Assembly: GCF_000003605.2 (NCBI RefSeq)
Contig: NW_003153746.1
Span: 151,541-182,486 of the forward strand
From: Saccoglossus kowalevskii
Taxonomy: Eukaryota > Hemichordata > Enteropneusta > Harrimaniidae
Direction of reading: 5' to 3'
DNA length: 30,946 bases
Under the pieces are notes generated by a model, which worked only from the letters and a program-made list of their open reading frames with translations, had not been told where the DNA came from and did no database searches. A program made the position numbers and the translations under genes. This document shows, one piece after another, positions 28,301-30,946 of the stretch (its first letter is position 1; every line of letters starts with the position of its first letter).

Positions 28301-30925
28301 ATTTGATTGAAATGATAATCATGATTTTTCATTTCCATGAAATCAACAATTTAGTAATTTCCCACATTATAAATCACTATGGTAGCCATCTTGAATAATT
28401 CCAGATATATACAAATATTGTTGGGAATTCAAACTTTTTTTTGGTTTCATCTATCATTCAATATATCATTTAGCAGAGACATCTCTACCATTTAAAACAG
28501 ATTGTCACATCTGAAAGGTTTTTTTTTTTTTGCTACGGCATATGCATAATGCTTTCATGAATCTGATTTCGGTCACAATGTTCTGTAATGTGCAAATCTA
28601 TGCACTGACTGGAATTGTCTTCTGGTACGTATTTAAAAAAAAAAATTTTAATAGCATCACATCTTTAAAAACGTACATCATTATTACATGTTATTTTTTA
28701 ATACTTATTTATTTATCTTTTCCAGAGATCGCTTATTTTAGTGCAAACACAAAGGAAATGATTCCGGGCGTCTCAACACAAATACTGCATATGAAGATCA
28801 TCAGTGGCCAACAGTTTCCCAAACCAAAGGGGTCAGGTGCTAAGGGTGATGTAAGTCACATGGTTTTATACGAATAATAAACTTGAAAGTTCCACATGTG
28901 GGTATCAATTTTAAAATGTGTAAGCTCATTGAAGAAAATGATACGCTATCTTCTGACTATGCATTATCAGAAAGCATTTCTTCTTGAATAAAATACATCA
29001 CTTTAACACACAAATAAATGCTATTTCATTATGCCATGGGACAATAACTACATGGTTTGACGTAATAAACCAATGAATACTGTCATACAATTTATGACCA
29101 AAATTATGAGCAGGCTTCTACCTTATTTTGGTTTCTTCTTAGGTCATTGATCCTTATGTTTCCATGGAAATATTTGGCATCCCAGCTGACTGTGCTGAAG
29201 AAAGAACAAAGACAGTTCAACATAATGGTGAGATGGGATTCCACAAACACTTTGTATATTAACGACTTCTGGATAAAATTGATAAATTTGATGTTGGGTG
29301 GCCTATTTCCAAAATCGACAACAGATACTTACGATAGTTTGACTTTTGTAATTGAGTATTTGAGCAGAAATAGACAATACTACTGCACAGATGTAGTACA
29401 TTTCACATTTCTCATTTGCTTTATAGGTTACAATCCACTATTTGATGAAAGTTTTGAGTTTACAGTGAATTTACCTGAGTTAGCCTTAGTGAGATTTGTT
29501 GTCTTAGATGATGATTACATAGGAGATGAATTTATTGGACAGTATACCATTCCATTTGAGTGCTTACAACCAGGTAGGTATTGTGATTGGTTGAATGTAA
29601 TCATGTGATGTAATTTATGCAAATTATTTACATTTATTTACCATGTGATTGGTTAAATGTACTTAAGTGGTGTATGCAAATTTCTTCCGTTTTAAAGACT
29701 TTATGATTGGTTAAAAGAAACCATGTGATTTGAATATTACCATATTTGCAAAATTAATCTCCTTAGTTACAGCATAATTTAACAAAATTTTGTGATTAAG
29801 TGTAATATTTTTCGCAGGTTACAGGCATATTCGTCTTCTCTCGAATACGGGGGAGATTCTTGGGAATGCTTCATTATTTGTGCATATCGCTATTACTAAC
29901 AGAAGAGGAGGAGGGGTAAGACAAGATTTGATGTACATAAGTTTATAGTGTCCATATTTAATATTTCATTTGGTCCACTATGACACATGAAGTAATGCTT
30001 CTAATGTCGTTATTTAGCTTCACTATCAACTAAGTCAATAGAGCAGAGCAGAGCAGGTGTTATTACTGAATCTTCGTCATCATTCGTCAGTTTCAACTTT
30101 ACATTTGACTTCTTCTTGAAAGCGACAGATTTGCTTACTTTGATACATGGTATATATGTACCTCAAGTGAACTTCTCTCAGATTTTGTTGATGGTATTTC
30201 ATGATGGTATCTTCAAATTTTCACTTCATAGAAAGCAACCAAGCGGGGTATGTCAGTGAAGAAATCACGAAGACAGCGAGAATATACCAATCTTAGGGTC
30301 GTTAACGTGAAGTGTATTGACGAGACTTTCAAGGTGAGGTAATTTAACATGTGTGATCACAGTGTCAAACATTTTTTATTGAGTCAGTTTACAGTGCTTT
30401 GGATGGGAATTAATAATGATTACAGATTAAGTTGTCAATGTCTTTATAATATAAGACATTGTTGATTGCCTGGATCATTTGCATGTGTTACTTGCATTCA
30501 ACACTTGGAGCGCCAAAGTCAATTTTCTGTCACCATTCACAAAATAAAATGTTACATTTTTGACCCAGTTTTTTCAAAATTTTAATCAATACCTGTAACT
30601 CATGAAAAAATTATTCCAAAATGATCCAAAACAATTTTGAATGCTCAAAAATAGGCAAAAGGTTGTTCTAAAATTGTGGCAAGAAAATGATGGTGCTGAA
30701 ACAATTGATATGTTTCACTGTTAATATTTTTTCCAGGTTGCGATTCAGCCACTCAGGGAAGCAACTGACCTCAGAGAAAATGTCCAAACTACAATGACCA
30801 GATTCAAAGAAATGTGTGGCTTAGCATCAATAGCGAATATTAAACAGTGTATCCGAGTGTTGGCTACAAGGTTACAAACAAGTTCTATTGACAATTTGGT
30901 ACTCATGTTACAAATGAAAGACAAG
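10245..30925 (+). CDS. PLCL: Phospholipase C-like protein (PLCL/PRIP family), 22 exons, partial at both ends
   Basis: The joined exons give 846 residues without a stop and with every intron phase consistent. Domain order is PH (about 1-115), EF-hand region (138-290), PLC-X (294-440), acidic X/Y linker (440-475), PLC-Y (476-597), C2 (605-735) and the start of a C-terminal region. Vertebrate PRIPs are cytosolic scaffolds that bind Ins(1,4,5)P3 through the PH domain and also bind phosphatases and GABA-A receptor trafficking factors; active PLCs cleave PIP2. Family assignment rests on the C2 stretches [14 protein letters not shown] and [20 protein letters not shown] and on the PH stretch [19 protein letters not shown], which resemble PLCL far more than PLC-delta or PLC-eta. 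Unlike vertebrate PRIPs it keeps the catalytic His (H355). The N-terminal exon, where vertebrate PRIPs carry a PP1-binding motif, was not found, and the stop lies beyond the right edge. Subfamily is inferred from remembered relatives, not from a tree. Confidence 0.93.
10395..12444 (+). other. Intron between exons 1 and 2
   Basis: A 2050-base GT-AG intron (GTAAGT ... TTCTCATCAG). It holds an inverted, diverged copy of the small inverted-end element at about 11757-11916 and a G run near 12075-12092. Otherwise it is AT-rich with no coding signal. Confidence 0.9.
11757..11916 (-). mobile_element. Diverged minus-strand copy of a TACTGT-type MITE-like element
   Basis: Reverse complementing this stretch reproduces the order of 12915-13126: TTTTCGCTG-like end, GTTTTGTATGGAATTTATTT, TCACTGATTTTTGATGAGTT, and the CGCTGGATTTTATTTTCACTG end. 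It lacks clean terminal bases, so it is an old or truncated copy. Confidence 0.75.
12445..12660 (+). CDS. PLCL: PLCL exon 2: second half of PH domain
   Basis: The acceptor is TTCTCATCAG and the donor GTATGT. Residues 50-121 read [20 protein letters not shown], then [20 protein letters not shown] and NIWVTGL, the last strands and C-terminal helix of the PH domain. The KAK-ISID junction is also present in PLC-eta and PLCL proteins, which supports the join. It ends in phase 1; the leftover G makes Ala with exon 3. Confidence 0.95.
12915..13126 (+). mobile_element. MITE-like element with terminal inverted repeats, copy 1
   Basis: The 212-base unit starts TACTGTGGAATACTTTATTT and ends in the imperfect reverse complement (AAATAAAGTATTCTACAGTA). 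Inverted ends extend about 40 bases with a few mismatches and contain TTTTCGCTG blocks. A second copy lies at about 22509-22720 and an inverted one at 11757-11916. There is no coding capacity, so it would need another element's transposase. TATA/TATT flanks may reflect a short target duplication. Confidence 0.85.
14640..15482. repeat. Minisatellite of about 37-bp units with higher-order structure
   Basis: About 22 units of the form GCATGCATAGTTACCTGG, then (A/G)CAATGC, then a variable CATCCAAATAA, TTCCCAAAAA or ATCCCAGGAA part. Three successive unit types form a 114-120 base super-repeat: the segment ATCCAAATAAGCATGCATAG, followed by TTTAATACCTGGGCAATG, occurs at 15018, 15138 and 15252. ATGCAT palindromes recur at the unit junctions. 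Open frames on both strands here are by-products. Confidence 0.95.
15841..15886 (+). CDS. PLCL: PLCL exon 3: short PH/EF-hand linker exon with a U12 donor
   Basis: This is a 46-base exon with an ordinary acceptor (TTTTATTACAG) but no GT donor. It encodes residues 123-136, [14 protein letters not shown], the linker before the first EF helix. It must end after AGACAG, where the U12-type AT-AC intron begins with ATATCCTTTT. AG plus the first G of exon 4 restores Arg137 and gives the family motif RDRWLK. Read-through instead adds about 20 non-family residues and stops at TAG 15945-15947. Confidence 0.9.
15991..16004 (+). promoter_or_regulatory. CTCF-like core motif
   Basis: CCACTAGAGGGCAG fits the published CTCF core (CCA-C/G-C/T-AG-A/G-G/T-GGC-A/G-C/G) at every position. 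It lies 27 bases before the foldback element. Function is not shown; similar motifs also occur by chance and inside repeats. Confidence 0.35.
16031..16440. mobile_element. Foldback element with about 124-bp inverted arms
   Basis: The left arm (16031-16154) contains TTGGGGTAAAAGTTGGGAAC, and the right arm (16318-16440) ends with its reverse complement, GTTCCCAACTTTTACCCCAA. Arms match imperfectly along their length, down to TAATTTGCATAAACAAAATG paired with CATTTTGTTTATGCAAATTA. The spacer is about 163 bases with no conserved coding sequence. The form fits a MITE or foldback-type non-autonomous transposon; no certain target duplication was seen. Confidence 0.85.
17787..17916 (+). CDS. PLCL: PLCL exon 4: first EF-hand
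   Basis: It begins directly after the AC of the U12 intron with G TGG TTA AAG, and ends at GTAAGT. Residues 138-180 start [20 protein letters not shown]. The 12-residue loop D147-E158 has acidic or polar residues at loop positions 1, 3, 5 and 12, Gly at 6 and Leu at 8, so it looks like a usable calcium loop. The C-terminal part, KIKQKFKEI, continues into exon 5 and matches PLCL and PLC-eta. Confidence 0.93.
18063..18181 (+). CDS. PLCL: PLCL exon 5: EF-hand region, second lobe begins
   Basis: The acceptor is TTTTATTCAG and the donor GTAAGG. Residues 181-219 include [20 protein letters not shown], the conserved 'TRPE-YFLLV' segment of the PLC EF-hand region. No calcium loop is evident in this part, as is usual for PLCs. 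It ends in phase 2; AG plus G of exon 6 makes Arg220. Confidence 0.95.
18182..18656 (+). other. Intron between exons 5 and 6
   Basis: A 475-base GT-AG intron. Apart from the terminal (TA)n run I see nothing in it. Confidence 0.9.
18626..18649. repeat. (TA)n run at the exon 6 acceptor
   Basis: About 12 TA units end one base before the TTTCAG acceptor and take the place of most of the pyrimidine tract. Confidence 0.9.
18657..18720 (+). CDS. PLCL: PLCL exon 6: EF-hand region, FLEAEQG motif
   Basis: A 64-base exon with acceptor ATGTTTCAG placed immediately after a (TA)n run, and donor GTAAGT. Residues 221-241 read [20 protein letters not shown] then G. The FLEAEQG motif is very typical of PLCL proteins; PLC-eta has FLQVEQ at this place. 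It ends in phase 0. Confidence 0.95.
18721..20092 (+). other. Intron between exons 6 and 7
   Basis: A 1372-base GT-AG intron, AT-rich, with several ATTTGCAT-like stretches near 19005-19036. No repeat element, exon or RNA gene was recognised. Confidence 0.88.
20093..20186 (+). CDS. PLCL: PLCL exon 7: EF-hand region, last helices
   Basis: Acceptor TTTGTTTACAG, donor GTAAGT. Residues 242-272 include [20 protein letters not shown], matching the I-x-x-(Y/F)EPSxEGxxKGxLxIDGF segment ahead of the X domain in PLCL and PLC-eta. It ends in phase 1; the final G joins GA of exon 8 to give Gly273 of the IDGF motif. Confidence 0.95.
20187..20762 (+). other. Intron between exons 7 and 8, with a repeat fragment
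   Basis: A 576-base GT-AG intron. About 20349-20440 carries a fragment (CAGATTCGTTCATTTCGTGA, then TGATATCTTCAATTCTTTAA and TTGAAATGTGCATTGCT) of the composite element found complete at 21116-21825. The rest shows nothing. Confidence 0.88.
20763..20880 (+). CDS. PLCL: PLCL exon 8: start of PLC-X domain, first catalytic His
   Basis: Acceptor TTTCTTCCAG, donor GTAAGT. Residues 274-311 start [20 protein letters not shown] and run through [17 protein letters not shown]. The codon at 20873-20875 is His310 followed by Asn311, equivalent to H311 and N312 of PLC-delta1 (general acid/base His and calcium-ligand Asn). The final AC plus G of exon 9 gives Thr312. Confidence 0.96.
20881..22081 (+). other. 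Intron between exons 8 and 9
   Basis: A 1201-base GT-AG intron (GTAAGT ... ATAAACTCAG), more than half of it the composite repeat element described separately. The pyrimidine tract before the acceptor is weak. Confidence 0.9.
21116..21825. mobile_element. Composite repeat element with internal 157-bp tandem repeats
   Basis: The 5' part (AGCGAAGCTCATCATATGAG, then CGTCGTC-rich sequence) leads into about 3.5 tandem units with an exact 157-base step (GGTGAATATTTTTGTCATTT at 21333, 21490 and 21647). The 3' part reads AACAGCGGAGCTATCTCAGC then CGACTGGCTGCTTG and a T-rich tail. Fragments recur at 20349-20440 and 30045-30231. A unique head, tandem core and unique tail recall non-autonomous Helitron-type elements of bivalves ('pearl' type); that link is inference. 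Confidence 0.7.
22082..22167 (+). CDS. PLCL: PLCL exon 9: PLC-X domain core
   Basis: Acceptor ATAAACTCAG (a weak pyrimidine tract), donor GTGAGT. Residues 313-340 start [20 protein letters not shown] and end in GCRSVE. Glu340 matches the calcium ligand E341 of PLC-delta1. It ends in phase 1; the leftover C plus TC of exon 10 gives Leu341 and restores the VELDCWDG motif. Confidence 0.96.
22324..22491. repeat. 42-bp tandem repeat, four near-identical copies
   Basis: ATCATACTTTCCCCTATTCT followed by ACGTCGTCTCAGGTATTCAAGT recurs at 22324, 22366, 22408 and 22450 with almost no change. The 42-base step is 14 codons, so open frames run through it; I take them as by-products. Each unit contains a pyrimidine tract followed by CTCAG/GTATT, which looks like a 3' splice site. 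Confidence 0.95.
22509..22720 (+). mobile_element. MITE-like element with terminal inverted repeats, copy 2
   Basis: Same orientation and nearly the same length as 12915-13126, sharing ATTTTCGCTGAAAAGGCTTT, GTTTTGTATGGAATTTATTT and the TAAAGTATTCTACAGTA end. The left terminus has drifted (AGTTGTAAAATACTTTATTT). It starts about 18 bases after the 42-bp tandem repeat. Confidence 0.85.
23108..23228 (+). CDS. PLCL: PLCL exon 10: PLC-X domain with retained catalytic His
   Basis: Acceptor TTCCTGTCTAG, donor GTAAGT. Residues 342-380 read [20 protein letters not shown] then [19 protein letters not shown]. Asp342 matches D343 and His355 (codon 23149-23151) matches H356 of PLC-delta1, the catalytic His that is Thr in vertebrate PRIPs. 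The donor is embedded in the first unit of a minisatellite that fills the next intron. It ends in phase 2; CA plus A gives Gln381. Confidence 0.96.
23236..24075. repeat. Minisatellite of about 32-bp units filling the intron after exon 10
   Basis: Units read TATCCATTGTTGTACTGTGT then TGAGTGTTACAG, about 25 imperfect copies with some shortened. The array starts 8 bases into the intron (the first unit overlaps the donor, ACAGTAAGTATCC) and ends about 24 bases before the exon 11 acceptor, so almost all of the 871-base intron is repeat. Confidence 0.95.
24100..24185 (+). CDS. PLCL: PLCL exon 11: PLC-X domain with calcium-ligand Glu
   Basis: Acceptor TTATTTCCAG, donor GTAATG (a weak donor). Residues 382-409 start [20 protein letters not shown]. 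Glu389 (codon 24122-24124) sits in IENHC and matches the calcium ligand E390 of PLC-delta1. It ends in phase 1; G plus AC gives Asp410 of the GDKLY motif. Confidence 0.95.
24186..25919 (+). other. Intron between exons 11 and 12
   Basis: A 1734-base intron with a GTAATG donor. It contains a run of 13 C at 25405-25417 and an inverted-end element at 25674-25850. An open frame at 24324-24617 has no recognisable relative. Confidence 0.88.
25674..25850. mobile_element. Small element with TACTGTAA inverted ends
   Basis: The 177-base unit starts TACTGTAAATGCATTAATTA and ends AGTGAAAATAAATGGTTTTACAGTA, whose reverse complement starts TACTGTAAAACCATTTATTT. It shares the end type and the CAGTGAAAATAAA block with the 212-base elements but differs in the middle, so it is a related subfamily or an old copy. 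Confidence 0.65.
25920..26002 (+). CDS. PLCL: PLCL exon 12: end of PLC-X domain
   Basis: Acceptor GCGTTTACAG, donor GTAAGT. Residues 411-437 include [16 protein letters not shown], the conserved 'LPSPExLKGKI' strand. Lys437 corresponds to K438 of PLC-delta1, which contacts substrate phosphate. It ends in phase 0, splitting the LK-GKKL motif between exons 12 and 13. Confidence 0.96.
26003..26383 (+). other. Intron between exons 12 and 13
   Basis: A 381-base GT-AG intron ending in a 12-T run and CAG. Nothing else was recognised. Confidence 0.9.
26384..26476 (+). CDS. PLCL: PLCL exon 13: acidic X/Y linker
   Basis: The acceptor is a strong T run ending TTTCAG and the donor is GTGAGT. Residues 438-468 start [20 protein letters not shown] and end in a basic cluster RKKIKR. 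Lys439 matches K440 of PLC-delta1. EGEVTDEDE is a signature shared by PLCL and PLC-eta linkers; X/Y linkers are autoinhibitory in active PLCs. The 93-base exon has phase 0 at both ends. Confidence 0.95.
26562..26661 (+). CDS. PLCL: PLCL exon 14: end of linker and start of PLC-Y domain
   Basis: It follows the shortest intron of the gene (85 bases); acceptor CATTGTCAG, donor GTGAGT. Residues 469-501 start [20 protein letters not shown] and run [13 protein letters not shown], the opening helix of the Y domain ('ELSDLxxICKSVxFxxF'). The linker is shorter than in vertebrate PLCL. Leftover C plus AA gives Gln502. Confidence 0.95.
26662..27237 (+). other. Intron between exons 14 and 15
   Basis: A 576-base GT-AG intron containing the C-rich/(CA)n tract at 26812-26860 and a C-rich stretch near 27115-27200. 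Confidence 0.9.
26812..26860. repeat. C-rich tract plus (CA)n; G-quadruplex potential on the minus strand
   Basis: Four C-runs of 4, 9, 8 and 5 bases are each separated by one A and followed by about 9 CA units. On the minus strand this gives four G-runs with single-T loops, the most stable arrangement for a G-quadruplex. Confidence 0.85.
27238..27417 (+). CDS. PLCL: PLCL exon 15: PLC-Y domain core, Tyr-to-His at the active site
   Basis: Acceptor TTATTTCACAG, donor GTGAGC. Residues 503-561 include [38 protein letters not shown] and LWNCGCQI. Ser511 and Arg536 match S522 and R549 of PLC-delta1. The position of Y551 is His538 (CAT, 27345-27347). The DSSNYNPQ motif and cysteine pair are normal for the family. 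It ends in phase 1; G plus TT gives Val562. Confidence 0.96.
27418..27913 (+). other. Intron between exons 15 and 16, with a CTCF-like motif
   Basis: A 496-base GT-AG intron. GCGCCCTCTAGTGAC at 27787-27801 is, on the minus strand, one mismatch from the CTCF core. Nothing else was recognised. Confidence 0.85.
27914..28021 (+). CDS. PLCL: PLCL exon 16: end of PLC-Y domain
   Basis: Acceptor TACATTTTGTAG, donor GTAGGA. Residues 563-597 start [20 protein letters not shown] and contain [15 protein letters not shown], the standard end of the Y barrel (QTPG, NGxxGYVLKP). It ends in phase 1; G plus AG gives Glu598. Confidence 0.95.
28022..28725 (+). other. Intron between exons 16 and 17
   Basis: A 704-base intron with a GTAGGA donor. 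AT-rich, with a T run near 28520; no repeat element or coding signal. Confidence 0.88.
28726..28850 (+). CDS. PLCL: PLCL exon 17: Y-C2 linker and first C2 strands
   Basis: Acceptor TTATCTTTTCCAG, donor GTAAGT. Residues 599-639 start [20 protein letters not shown] and continue [26 protein letters not shown] and ISGQ-FPKPKG-GAKGD are close to diagnostic for PLCL proteins. It ends in phase 0 after Asp639. Confidence 0.96.
29143..29227 (+). CDS. PLCL: PLCL exon 18: C2 domain, GIPADCAE segment
   Basis: Acceptor GGTTTCTTCTTAG, donor GTGAGA. Residues 640-667 start [20 protein letters not shown] and run RTKTVQHN. The GIPADCAE(E/Q)RTKTV block is nearly identical to vertebrate PLCL1 and PLCL2 and is the best subfamily marker here. 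It ends in phase 1; G plus GT gives Gly668. Confidence 0.96.
29427..29573 (+). CDS. PLCL: PLCL exon 19: C2 domain core
   Basis: Acceptor TTTGCTTTATAG, donor GTAGGT. Residues 669-716 include [20 protein letters not shown] and [20 protein letters not shown]. The Asp cluster (DDD) is in the C2 calcium-binding loop region. The block is nearly unchanged from vertebrate PLCL proteins. It ends in phase 1; G plus GT gives Gly717. Confidence 0.97.
29818..29915 (+). CDS. PLCL: PLCL exon 20: last C2 strands
   Basis: Acceptor TTTTTCGCAG, donor GTAAGA. Residues 718-749 start [20 protein letters not shown] and end [12 protein letters not shown]. '[25 protein letters not shown]' is the PLCL form of the C2 end. 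It ends in phase 0. Confidence 0.96.
29916..30231 (+). other. Intron between exons 20 and 21, with repeat fragment at the acceptor
   Basis: A 316-base GT-AG intron. About 30045-30231 resembles the 21116-21825 element (GACTTCTTCTTGAAA, then CTTTGATAC-TGGT-TATATGTA, CTTCTCTCAGATTT, TTTCATGAT-GTATCTTCAA) and runs up to the exon 21 acceptor. Confidence 0.75.
30232..30333 (+). CDS. PLCL: PLCL exon 21: basic post-C2 segment
   Basis: Acceptor TTTTCACTTCATAG, donor GTGAGG. Residues 750-783 start [20 protein letters not shown] and end IDETFK, matching the basic post-C2 segment of PLCL (K-x-x-KRG-SV-KGKK-REY). The acceptor region is continuous with a dispersed repeat copy that ends at or just before the exon. 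Phase 0 at both ends (102 bases). Confidence 0.94.
30334..30736 (+). other. Intron between exons 21 and 22
   Basis: A 403-base GT-AG intron (GTGAGG ... TTTTTTCCAG). Nothing else was recognised. Confidence 0.9.
30737..30925 (+). CDS. PLCL: PLCL exon 22: C-terminal region; gene continues past the window
   Basis: Acceptor ATTTTTTCCAG, donor GTAAGA. Residues 784-846 start [20 protein letters not shown] and continue [16 protein letters not shown], matching PLCL 'P-REA-DLRENMQNAVVSFKELCGL-S-A-L-QC'. The exon ends in phase 0 and a donor follows. Roughly the last 130-150 residues expected for the family, and the stop codon, lie to the right. Confidence 0.94.
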
Positions 30926-30946
30926 GTAAGAAAAAATGAAATTTTG

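Noticed and set aside
29147..29608. A continuous frame across exon 18, intron and exon 19 suggesting one long exon
   Set aside because: In exon 18 this frame is offset from the conserved GIPADCAE frame; good donor and acceptor sites at 29227/29427 restore the family sequence.

Overview
The window is AT-rich nuclear DNA from an animal. It carries most of one intron-rich, plus-strand gene, and I see no second gene. The spliced product (22 exons, 846 codons, open at both window edges) is a PH / EF-hand / PLC-X / PLC-Y / C2 protein. Its C2 and C-terminal parts match the phospholipase C-like proteins best (PLCL, also called PRIP, the 'inactive PLC' family of vertebrates). Reading phase is kept across all 21 introns.

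Layout: 1-10244 is non-coding, either upstream sequence or the first intron, with a 108-bp tandem repeat (about 2.8-3.2 kb) and an (ATT)n tract (about 7.8 kb). Exons 1-2 (10245-12660) encode the PH domain. Exons 3-7 (15841-20186) encode the EF-hand region. Exons 8-13 (20763-26476) encode the X domain and the start of the acidic X/Y linker. Exons 14-16 (26562-28021) encode the rest of the linker and the Y domain. Exons 17-20 (28726-29915) encode the C2 domain. Exons 21-22 (30232-30925) begin the C-terminal region. The true N-terminus and the stop codon are not identified in the window. Residue numbers below count from the first complete codon of exon 1.

Two things stand out. First, the intron after exon 3 is a textbook U12-type AT-AC intron: ATATCCTTTT donor, TCCTTAAC branch site, AC end, no usable AG. 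Second, although the protein groups by eye with the 'inactive' PLC-like family, it keeps the catalytic His that vertebrate PRIPs lost, and nearly every other active-site residue known from PLC-delta1. The visible exception is a Tyr-to-His change in the Y domain. The animal may therefore have a PLCL that is still an enzyme or is only partly disabled.

The introns hold many repeats: minisatellites (14.6-15.5 kb, 22.3-22.5 kb, 23.2-24.1 kb), a 410-bp foldback element (16.0-16.4 kb), four small elements with TACTGT-type inverted ends, a composite element with a 157-bp internal tandem repeat (21.1-21.8 kb), and a C-rich tract with G-quadruplex potential (26.8 kb). Gene structure and repeat content suggest a marine invertebrate, perhaps a lophotrochozoan such as a mollusc or brachiopod, or an invertebrate deuterostome. 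The species cannot be fixed from the sequence alone.
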